Part shown: piece by piece, positions 1 through 10,363 of the stretch
Position numbering within the stretch: the stretch's first letter is position 1
Layout of the letters: every line of letters begins with the position of its first letter
Origin: a virus
Reading direction: 5' to 3' (one strand)
Virus record (IMG/VR): IMGVR_UViG_3300035661_000272
Location: 1-27,838 of that record
DNA length: 27,838 bases
Notes under the pieces: model-generated
Seen by the model: the letters and a program-made list of their open reading frames with translations, nothing else
Database searches by the model: none
What the model was told of the DNA's origin: nothing
Program-made: the position numbers and the translations under genes

Positions 1-733
1 AGGATAGGACATAAGATGATAGGTCGCCCCCGCCCGTAGAATAGGTGCCGATGGTCTGATGGAACTCCTGATGGGACTGCCAAGGCATCAGACCGTGGCA
101 CTCTCTAAGCGCAAACTTATCCGTTGCCCCGTAATTCACATATGCAATCAGCAGCATATCAAAGGTCCATGGGGTCTGTTGCCAGATGAACGAAGTCCCG
201 TTGTAGAACAGGAACCACGGACCTGTTGTTGCTGGGTGGGCAGGAGATACCCAGCCATTAGTCAGAACAGGGATAAGCTCTCCCTGCCAATAGGCCGAGA
301 AAGTGCCCGTAAGTGTCACGGTTCTATTGGTAGAATCGTAAGTCTCAGTCACAGCAGCCGGGTCACTGAACCCCGTAGGGTCTTTGGTAATGGCGTCTAG
401 GTTATCGTTTTTCGACAGAACTGCATACCCACCAGCCCCGTTACTCTCTAGCGTGATGGATGAATAAGGGGAATTGAGTGTTTTGTTGGTTGCCCCGTCG
501 ATGGCCCCGACAATGGTAATGGTGTTCGTCGGGCTACAAGATCCGCTTTCATCCACAACCATTACGATCTGCCCTGATGTAGTCGCGGGCGGGAGAGTAA
601 CGGTTCTTGGGGCGGTAAGGGCCGTATAAGCGATCAGAAGGCCGTTGGTAAGGGTAGTGGCGTAGTCTGCATCACTGACCGTTACCTTCGTCAAAAACAG
701 GGGGGAATCGTTGGTCACAAGGCTGGTGGTCAT
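1..733 (-). CDS. Fibre-like virion protein, C-terminus cut by window edge
   Basis: An open frame starts with ATG at 733 and runs off the left edge, giving 244 visible residues with no stop. The start overlaps the stop of the upstream gene as ATGA, which supports it. Residues about 38-108 contain the pattern TVTLPPATTSGQ, then VVDESGS, TNTITI and IDG, a beta-rich module often seen in phage fibre and appendage proteins. The visible end is glycine- and serine-rich (GGGDLSSYVLS). I infer a fibre or appendage protein at the end of the virion operon. The exact role, and whether a depolymerase or receptor-binding domain follows beyond the edge, cannot be seen. Confidence 0.75.
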   Translation of the reverse strand, partial: MTTSLVTNDSPLFLTKVTVSDADYATTLTNGLLIAYTALTAPRTVTLPPATTSGQIVMVVDESGSCSPTNTITIVGAIDGATNKTLNSPYSSITLESNGAGGYAVLSKNDNLDAITKDPTGFSDPAAVTETYDSTNRTVTLTGTFSAYWQGELIPVLTNGWVSPAHPATTGPWFLFYNGTSFIWQQTPWTFDMLLIAYVNYGATDKFALRECHGLMPWQSHQEFHQTIGTYSTGGGDLSSYVLS

Positions 734-3700
734 TTCATTGCCTTGAGTCTGGCTTGCGCCCGCGAGTACTTCTGTTGCGCCTCAACCGCCTTCTGGGGCG
801 TCAGATTAATGTCTGGTTTCGACAGTTTCTTGCCCATTGCATTCACAATCTTCTCCATCTCCATCTTATCATTAGATAGATTAGAAGCATTGTACATATC
901 ATCGAATGAAGCTTTATCAAGAAGCCTATCAATATGTGTTTGACTGGTCAGTTTGCCTGCTTCCTTTTCGATTTTGTCCGCCTGTTGGGGTGTAATGATA
1001 CCCTTCTTCAATGCATCGAACACAGACTTGGTATCCCCATTGGCAAATTTGGTTGTCAGATCGCGGATTGTATTGCGTTGCTCTGCTTGATCGGGGGTAG
1101 CGCCCTTCTTCATGGATTCGGCCATACGCTCTGATAGGTATGTTTCGGATGCGGTATCCAACATGGAGGTTTTGGGCTGGACAAACCCCATAAACTGCCG
1201 CACCACATCTGCCTTTGAATCGTATCCCGGCCTGCCGCCCAGCAGGTTGCTAATGGAATAGGGGGTCATCTCCTTGGCCAAGAACTTCCCCATCCTGCCC
1301 GCATTTTGGGCTGCATCCTTCGCGTGTTGGGCGGAGAAGAACGGCTCCGTGGACCTTTCAAAAATATCGTTCCCCTGCCAGCCCTTGCCGCTGATTAAAC
1401 TGAAGATCGTCTTGGGTGTAGGGTGTACCTTACCCCAGAGATAACTGAAGGCGGGTAATGTGTGCCCACGGGCTACCTCATTCTCAATGTGCCAGATTTC
1501 AGGTATTTCCTTGCCCATGTAGCCGGGAACCGCCACTCGCTTGTCCCTTCCGCTGGCGTCCTTCCCACCGACTCTCGGGTAGAACACATCCTTTATCGAA
1601 TCCGGGCTGGAGGGGACTTCTGGGTGGATCGCATGAACGATGTCCCTGGTAATTTGTGATACCACCGCAGCGAGAACCGAACTTGCAACCAGATAGGTCA
1701 TACGGTTTGTTGCCCAAGGATGGGCCAATCCCTCTGGGTTGGGCATGGGGGCATCAATCAGTTTGCCGCCAGTTGCCTTGGTCGCAAGATGGCCCAATGC
1801 CTGGGCCGCCTCACCCTGTGGCGCTAACGCAACCTTCAGGCTACCAACATCCCATCCAGTGGCGCGGATAGCCATAAATGCGATCTGTCTGGCGAACTTG
1901 TTGAGATTCATATTATCGTAAGACACCTGGCCAAGCCTGTCCTCGATGCGCTTTGAGATATTCCTTGCTGCTAGATTACGCTGCGTTTCGTCGGCATCAG
2001 GATTCCGCCTCAAAAACTCGCGGTATTCATCAACAAAGACACCAATCTTCGCCATTGGGACATAATACTGCATAAGGGGCTTAGCAACCTGTTCAACGGT
2101 GGCGAGCGCCAATGTGACTGGGTTCTTTACCATCGCCGCCGTCCCGATAACCTTGCCATATTTGGCCCGCATCTTCGCGGCTTCGGTTGAAAGCCTATCT
2201 GCGGCGTTGATCATGTTCTCATGCTCGGAGGTGAAATTCATGCCACCACGCTCAAGCCCATCAACAATAGGTGCCCACTGTTTCTGAATTTCAGGTGGTA
2301 ATTGGCCGAGAACTGCCGCCTTTGCTTGTTCGGCTGTCCTTATGGCCTCGACTGGAGATCCCAATGCTTCCGAGATGGCCTTGCCGAACCCCTTTATATC
2401 ACCGTCCTGGACGAGTCTCTGGAGCCCGATGTTTATTTTGTTGGCGATGATGTCGTTGGTAACAAATGTACCGTGGAACATGGATAGCCCCATCTGCATA
2501 GCTACCTGAGCGTTCTCAATGTTTCTGAATGTCTCTAGGTAATTATTCAACTTGGGGTGCTGCTCAAATCCAAGGTTGATATAATTGTTTAATACCCTCG
2601 CTACATCAGGGGTGGCGTAGTAATGGCCCATGACGCGCTTCCCATCAATCTCCCGAGCCTCCGTGAACAGCCCATCTGAGATGGCGACCATGCCGCGAGG
2701 CTGCTCATTCGATGGGTGCCACTGGACAAGGCCGTTTTTGTCCATTCTTTGGAGGGCATCCTGAGCTGTAATCATCTTCTGTTTATTGGCAAGATCGGCC
2801 AGTGCAACACGGAATGGGTTATTGTCCTTCAGTTTAAGACCTGGGAACTTCTCCATTGCTTCCTGAACGGTCATATCCAAGGTGCGTGACTTGGTATAGC
2901 CCTTGTTCCCTGATAGGCTCCGCTTCAAGTATTTCTGGTATTCGTCAAAGGCATCGTTCTTTTCCCATACACGATGGAAATAGTCTGATAATGGGGCTTT
3001 GATAATGCCTCGGTCAGTTAGCGTTTGGCCCATCGCATCGTTTACATCCTTGAGCTTATTGATTGAAACGGCTAAAGGGCTATCTTCAACTAGATGCCCA
3101 GGCGTTTCAATGGCATGGATCATCTGGAGCTTCTGGTCATCAGACAGGGCATCAACCGTCTTGGCGATCTTCCCAAACGCATCTTGCGCCCTCAACTCAG
3201 CAGTATTTCTCTTGCCTATGGCATGTTGAATCTCCGTAGCGGCAAGCAGCGCCTTATCTGAAGCCCCAGATGGGTGCATACCATCAATTAGATCATTAAA
3301 CATCTTATAGGCTTTGCCGATACCCGCTTCGTTCCCTGCAAGGCGAGCCTTTACGCCTGCCGCGATACGGTTGAGGACCGGCTTCACAGCCTCTTGGACG
3401 GGGGCAGGGGCCTGTGTGGGCTCTTGCGCCTTCGCTTGCGCCGGTTCCGTGTATCTGTATTTAGACCATGCGGCATGGCGAGCGGCTACATCTTCAGGCG
3501 AATCGCTTGGATAGAACTCCTTTAACATATCCGCGAACTCTTGGCGGTGGGCAGCTTTCCGCGCCTTCAGTTCATCGGCCAGTGCCTTCTGTTCATTGGT
3601 TTCTACCTCACTTGCAGGCACAGTTTCTTCTGGGCCGCCAAGAAGCGGCAGACTTTCCTCGGGCAATCTCTTGCCGCGTAGCCTTGCCATCCCCAACTGA

Positions 3701-5747
3701 CTTTCCCTGCTTCCAGACACAGCCTGGTGCAAGTGCTCCGCGATTGCGGTTGCGACCTCTCTGGTGATGCCCTTGATCTTGGACATGATCCTGACAACGG
3801 TTTCCTTGACGGATGCGCCTAGATGCCCGATCCGCTCCATCACCGCACTGGCAACTTCGGTTGGCTCGGCATCAAGGGGAAGGTCCAGCAAGCGTTTGAG
3901 CGTATTCATCGTCGCTTCAAGGCCGGACCCTAGCCCGAACATATCCGCGATGTCACCGCCCTTGTACTCGGGTTTCCCAAGCCCCGCGTTCGGTTCACCG
4001 GATGGATGATCGGATGTCGGTGGGATCTGCTCGGATGTTTGGTCGGCGGCGCTGATCGCCTCAGAACCCATTTGCTGCGGGGCGGCCTCTGGGGTTGTGC
4101 TGGTTGGGGAGCCGGTTGAATCGGTGGATGGTTGCTCGGGTGTTGCTGAGCTATCTGCATTGGTAGTATCCAGGCCCAACTCACCGGGAGCCTTACCTGT
4201 ATTTTGAGATATTCTATCTTCTACATCGGCCAATTCATTACGCAGACCTTCGACCGTCTTTCGTGCAATCCTACGCCCCTCGGGACCGCGAGTTCTTGTT
4301 GCCTTCGTAGCCTGCTCTTGTGCAGACTGGATATCGGTAAGCAATTGCTCTCTACGCTGGTAGAGTGCATCAATCGTATCGGATTGCGGCTCAAGCCCCT
4401 CTTGTATCCCAAAACGCTTGTCAAGCTTGTTGGGCGGCTCTTCGGGGGGGGCAGTTGGTGGTTCGGTAGGCTTGGCATCACCAGCGTTCATTTCCGGTAG
4501 ATCAAGTTCAATCCGGCCCGTACCAGAGGGGGCAGGAGCTAGAGACTTGGCTTCTCTTCTTAGTTGTAACGCCCTCTCATTATCCCCAGACGCTAGTGCT
4601 TGTTTCGCCTCTTCGAGAACAGACTCTCTAGTTCTGGCTGGTTCAGGGTTGGGTGAGGCTTCTGGGGATTGGGTAGGTAGTCCAACCTCCCCATTAGTCA
4701 CAACACCGCCGTATCTCTTAGCAAATGCCTCCGGGTTTTCCCTGGCGAACCTGGCAAGATTGGTAGCCTGCTCCTCGGTAATAGGATTACCTGATGCGTG
4801 CGCAAATCCAATAATTGCAAGCGTCAATGCGTTGTCATCAACACCATCTAGCAATTTCTTATCGGGGTTATAGGCTAACTTTTCTAGCGCGTTCATCGCC
4901 AGTGTGACAGCGCCACCGATATTGGCAGAATTCGCAGAGCTTGCCAGCCGCTCAGCAATGGTTGGAGCTACATGCTCCAATGCGCCTGAACCCGTCCCGA
5001 AGGCACCAACGATCCCGCCCGCCAATGCACCACCTAAACCCATTACTTTCTGTGAGGCGGGAGATGCACCGGAAGCCTTTGCTCGCTCTTCTGCCTCATT
5101 GCCCATTGGAGCGCCAAACGCTACGGCTCCCGCTGCCGGGTTAAGGGCCGATACGGCCAGCGGAACACCCATCCTGGTAATGTTCCCAAGAACACCAGGT
5201 TGGTAGCCCTTCGGAGCCCATCCCTCCGCCTGCTGGGCCATCGCTTTTGTGTGACTCTCTACCTGCTCAAGAACCTTTTTAGCCCCAGATTCCTTATCCA
5301 GATTCGGGAAAACCTCTTTTGCAACCAATCTAGCAATACCCGCTGATGGCACCGTTTTGCCAAGCAACTGAGTCAGATCGTCAAACCGCTTGGCGATAAA
5401 TCCTGAAATCCCTGAAACCGCGTGTTCTCCGCTGGATATCAGATTGCCAGCAATAGCGCGTGGATCAAAATCCCCCAAACCGGTTGATTGGTCTGTCCCG
5501 AATAGATACTTCATCCCCCGTTGCACCAAGCCAGATGGTTCCTGGGAAGTCGTGGGCACATGGCTCGGCATCATCCCGCCTAACCAGCTTGACTCACCCG
5601 GTGGCAAACCAGACTGCGCCATTGTTTCCCCAGGGGGCAGACCGTAATCGGCACCCGTTGAGGACGGATTATTGGATGCGCGGGGCGAACCCCCTTGAGG
5701 AGTATCTGCCCCGCTAGGGGGAAGCCCATAAGGAACGGAATCTGGCA

Positions 5748-5748
<1 letters not shown>
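730..5748 (-). CDS. Giant (1672 aa) probable ejection / internal virion protein
   Basis: This is the largest gene in the window. Its ATG overlaps the stop of the preceding gene by one base (TAATG). Residues 1-60 are disordered and carry three GLPP-G motifs. Glycine/alanine-rich segments at about 190-260 could be membrane-active. A long P/E/S/T-rich linker spans about 350-610. The second half is mostly helical, with the motif DYFHRVW followed later by MGLSMFHGTF, a layout like the large helical or 'polyvalent-type' proteins of many phages. A hydrophobic helix (YLVASSVLAAVVSQI) lies in the last third. Its size and place after two smaller Q/G-rich virion proteins match the position of podovirus core proteins such as T7 gp16. 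I infer release with the DNA into the host. No lysozyme or transglycosylase motif was recognised. Confidence 0.7.
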
Positions 5749-7728
<1,980 letters not shown>

Positions 7729-7729
7729 A

Positions 7730-8260
7730 TTAAACCTCCACAAAAATCATGTTATCAGAATCAAGATACTTCTCTAATTCTTCGTATGTTTCGGCATAAA
7801 TCTCTTTTTCTGCCGATTCAACATCGGTTGACTTTACCGAAGTGAGGCAAGTCCAAACGACCTCGGTATGGCAATATCCGAAACGCTTTGCCCCAACAGG
7901 AGAATTGTAGATATGTGGCCCGCGAATACGACCGTTAAAGTTCTCGGACCTTACCGTGATCTCACCCGCATTGAGAATAATCATCTGGGGAACCTTGTAA
8001 ATCCTGCCTGTCAAAACGGTTCCTCTAGGCGCGATCATCGTCCTTGCGTAGATACCAGCGCCGAAATGATGCTCAATAGGGATCTCAACTTGCGGAAGCT
8101 CCAAAAGTCTCGTTTCAACCGCCATGATCCGTTCTCGGAAGGTCATGGACGGATCGTCAAAATTCATCAAACCCGACAGATCGTTCTTCTCCGCCAGGGA
8201 GACGGATTGCTTGGCTTTCACCAGTCCGTTAGGCCGTAAGATCAATGACTTCTCCATCAT
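7730..8260 (-). CDS. Cupin-like (jelly-roll) phage accessory protein
   Basis: The 176-aa protein carries a compact beta domain at residues about 58-150. Recognisable parts are IPIEHHFGAGIYARTMIAPRG, then GTVLTGRIYK, an AGEITV strand, GPHIYNSPVGAKRFGYCHTE and VVWTCLTS. This matches a small cupin or RmlC-like family widely found beside structural genes in phages. His64, His65, His116 and His131 are possible metal ligands by analogy. The first ATG overlaps the end of the acetyltransferase-like gene by 32 bases and no strong ribosome site is visible, so translation is probably coupled. A later start is possible. The function of this family is not established, and I give no substrate. Confidence 0.7.
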   Translation of the reverse strand: MMEKSLILRPNGLVKAKQSVSLAEKNDLSGLMNFDDPSMTFRERIMAVETRLLELPQVEIPIEHHFGAGIYARTMIAPRGTVLTGRIYKVPQMIILNAGEITVRSENFNGRIRGPHIYNSPVGAKRFGYCHTEVVWTCLTSVKSTDVESAEKEIYAETYEELEKYLDSDNMIFVEV

Positions 8261-8804
8261 TTACAAAGATAGGGAGTTCGGGGTGAGCAGGGAGGATGGG
8301 GGGAATATCCTCGATCTTGCTCTTGACCCCCCACCAATACAGGGCCTTGCCGCCCCAACCAGCCTTGGCGGTGCACTTGAAAATCTCTTCGTCCAGCAGG
8401 TCCAGGTAGTCAATGTGGCCCGTGATGCGGTTGCCGTGCAGCCCAACCTCCTTGAACCCCAAGGCAATTAGGTTCCTACCGGCCCTCGGGTTATTGGCCT
8501 TTACCGATCCATAGAGCCGGTTGCAATCGGTATCCGTGAAGATCCGCTTGATCGCTTTCCGCATGGCCCCAACCGCTTCCATGCCCCATGCCTCGGGCAG
8601 AAACGCGGTAAGCCCAAGATACTGCCCATCCCCAAGAGCCTCTGCCATCATCACTCCAGACCCAGGAACCACCAGTGTCCACATGATCTCAATGGACTCA
8701 GAAGCATCCAGTTCGTGATCCCCATGCCAGATATGAGGACGCACCTTGGGGTGGTTAAGCACCGAGTTGATGAATGGCACATCAGCCTTAGTTGCTAGGT
8801 GCAT
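8229..8804 (-). CDS. GNAT-type N-acetyltransferase-like protein
   Basis: In this 191-aa protein, residues about 80-120 show the acetyl-CoA binding region typical of the GNAT fold: a helix with MRKAIKRIFTDTDCNRLYG, then VKANNPRAGRNLIALGF and EVG. The asparagine/arginine turn and the LGF motif are the usual GNAT landmarks. The N-terminus resembles a short beta-alpha start of the same fold. The ATG overlaps the stop of the upstream fibre-like gene (TAATG). It is paired with the cupin-like gene downstream and sits inside the virion operon, so it may modify a virion or host protein late in infection, but the substrate is unknown. Similar acetyltransferase-like genes occur near tail genes in other podoviruses. 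Confidence 0.75.
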   Translation of the reverse strand: MHLATKADVPFINSVLNHPKVRPHIWHGDHELDASESIEIMWTLVVPGSGVMMAEALGDGQYLGLTAFLPEAWGMEAVGAMRKAIKRIFTDTDCNRLYGSVKANNPRAGRNLIALGFKEVGLHGNRITGHIDYLDLLDEEIFKCTAKAGWGGKALYWWGVKSKIEDIPPILPAHPELPIFVNDGEVIDLTA

Positions 8805-9388
8805 TAGGCTTTAATCTCCGTGACCCGGAAGGTAGAGGTTGCAACACCACCGAAAATAGCCGTTCCAGCATTACCGTTTAGTGTGAAGGTTCCGGCAGTT
8901 GACCCGCCTACATTCAGCTTGAGTGTAGTAGAAGATGTAGAAGCGGCTGTGAACTGATAAACCAGCGTCAAGTGAACATCTTGGTTCGTGGTCGTCGTCT
9001 GCATTGAAATGGCGGCAAGTGCATTGGCATTAGCATCCTGGAACAGGGCCGCAATCACATGAGCCGCTACCGAATAGGCCCCAAAGATCGTCGCCTCTAC
9101 TCGGATGAGGTTCCCGGCAGCCGAAGGCGTAACGGCGAGCGAAAAGAAGTTAGTTCCTTCGGTAGATTGGGGGATCGTATTATCAAACGGGATGGTCGTC
9201 GTCCCGGTGAGGGTCGTCTGGGATACTGTGGTCTGCGTTTTGACGACAGAGCCCGAACCGCCAGTTGCGGGAGACTGGAAGGTGGCGGTCCCTGCGCCCG
9301 TAGCGGTAAGAACCTGCCCAACCGTGGCGGTAGAAGCCCCCTTGCATTCGTGGAGGGCTGGGTCCGTTAAGGTAGAATGTCGCGCCAT
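8804..9388 (-). CDS. Fibre-like virion protein with KG..G.VL...GAGTATF motif
   Basis: The 194-aa protein starts at ATG 9388 with GGAG seven bases upstream. Residues about 15-38 hold a spacer motif common in phage fibres (KGASTATVGQVL, then GAGTATFQ). The remaining part is Ser/Thr-rich and beta-stranded; IPFDNTIPQSTEG, FFSLAVTPSAAGNLIRVEA and a final TFRVTEIKA look like a trimeric jelly-roll tip such as those at the ends of phage fibres. It follows a collagen-like gene directly, so the two may form parts of one fibre or tip. Receptor binding is inference. Confidence 0.7.
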   Translation of the reverse strand: MARHSTLTDPALHECKGASTATVGQVLTATGAGTATFQSPATGGSGSVVKTQTTVSQTTLTGTTTIPFDNTIPQSTEGTNFFSLAVTPSAAGNLIRVEATIFGAYSVAAHVIAALFQDANANALAAISMQTTTTNQDVHLTLVYQFTAASTSSTTLKLNVGGSTAGTFTLNGNAGTAIFGGVATSTFRVTEIKA

Positions 9389-9392
9389 ATAG

Positions 9393-9920
9393 TCACTCCG
9401 CTGTAATTATAGCCCCATATTCATCTTCCACAACCTCAAGATCAGTATGTATATCAGTAATACCCAATCCAAGCCCATCTGTTACGATATTACCAGACTC
9501 ATCCATAATGATTTCTTCGGATTCGGTCAATTCCGAAACGATCAGATCAAGGTTCGCAATCCCATCAGCCCCAGCAGGTCCAGTAGGCCCAGTAGGCCCA
9601 TCAGCCCCAGCAGGCCCAGTAGGTCCAGCAGGTCCAGTAGGTCCATCAGCCCCAGCAGGTCCAGTAGGTCCAGCAGGTCCCTGTGCCCCAGCAGGTCCAG
9701 CAGGCCCAGTAGGCCCATCAGCCCCAGCAGGTCCAGTAGGTCCAGCAGGTCCCTGTGCCCCAGCGCCACTTGATCCCGAGAATGATATGCCCCCACCACC
9801 AGAAGGGGATTGGCTTGTCGAAGCGATGGTTTGGACCTGAACTTTGGCCTGTTTTTGGATAAGTTCAAGCGCCCGATTGAGGTCGGGGAGAGTCAGGTTT
9901 TGAACGCGATGGATGGTCAA
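9393..9920 (-). CDS. Collagen-like fibre protein
   Basis: This 175-aa protein has 23 uninterrupted Gly-X-Y triplets at residues about 54-122 (GPA, GPT, GAD, GAQ), which predicts a trimeric collagen-type triple helix. A short helical N-terminus (residues 1-36) could attach to the virion and an acidic C-terminus (about 123-175) could be a trimerisation or tip segment. The best start is TTG at 9920, which overlaps the upstream stop as TTGA; no ATG is available nearby in frame. Collagen-like stalks are well known in phage fibres. It lies between a 148-aa protein and another fibre-like protein. Confidence 0.75.
   Translation of the reverse strand: MTIHRVQNLTLPDLNRALELIQKQAKVQVQTIASTSQSPSGGGGISFSGSSGAGAQGPAGPTGPAGADGPTGPAGPAGAQGPAGPTGPAGADGPTGPAGPTGPAGADGPTGPTGPAGADGIANLDLIVSELTESEEIIMDESGNIVTDGLGLGITDIHTDLEVVEDEYGAIITAE
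9555..9761. repeat. Collagen-coding nested repeat
   Basis: The DNA is a run of 9-bp units (ccagcaggt, ccagtaggt, ccagtaggc) arranged in longer blocks; the block containing ccctgtgccccagcaggt occurs twice. All changes are in triplets, so gain or loss of units would lengthen or shorten the Gly-X-Y stalk without a frameshift. Confidence 0.9.
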
Positions 9921-10363
9921 CTGGGACTCTGCATGTATTCGTATGTGAACTCAACTGCCCTTACATCGGCATCCCCACAGAACTCTACATCAATCATGTA
10001 ACCGCGAGTTCCAATAGGGATTCCCAACCTGCGGCTCTTGGATGGGGTTTCCGTAAGCGTAACTGTCCCGTCTGACACCCAACTCCCGTCTACATAAACC
10101 CGGACATACAAACTTCCCTTGCCATGGAACTCAACCTGCTGGAACCGCTTTCTCCCAACGGGATCCCCGGCATCGTATTTTTTCATGTCGCTCAGATTAT
10201 GGAGCGCCTGTTCACCTGTTCTGATGTGCAGAGGAATCCGCGTAACGCCGTAGGGAGGGGCAAAACGATAGACAGCTCGCCCATTGAGTGTTACGGGGGC
10301 TGCGCTTGAAAGCGTGGATTCAGCGGAGTAGAAGGTGTTGAAGTTGTCTTGTGTGGAAGCCAT
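9917..10363 (-). CDS. Unidentified virion-operon protein (148 aa)
   Basis: The ATG at 10363 overlaps the stop of the upstream kelch protein by one base (TAATG), and its stop overlaps the next gene's TTG start. The sequence is beta-rich: [34 protein letters not shown] and [20 protein letters not shown] look like strands of a small sandwich or jelly-roll domain. I see no catalytic motif and do not recognise the family. Position between receptor-type proteins suggests a small virion component, perhaps a fibre adaptor. That is inferred from context only. Confidence 0.6.
   Translation of the reverse strand: MASTQDNFNTFYSAESTLSSAAPVTLNGRAVYRFAPPYGVTRIPLHIRTGEQALHNLSDMKKYDAGDPVGRKRFQQVEFHGKGSLYVRVYVDGSWVSDGTVTLTETPSKSRRLGIPIGTRGYMIDVEFCGDADVRAVEFTYEYMQSPS

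Noticed and set aside
4418-4873. 151-aa plus-strand frame opposite the giant ejection gene
   Set aside because: Antisense shadow of a strongly coding minus-strand gene, without its own ribosome site or recognisable product.
9555-9761. CRISPR array
   Set aside because: Repeats are contiguous without unique spacers and encode a Gly-X-Y stalk in frame.
9508-9840. Plus-strand proline/glycine-rich frame over the collagen repeats
   Set aside because: Complement of Gly-Pro codons also reads as Gly/Pro-rich; the minus strand has the proper Gly-X-Y register and fits the operon.
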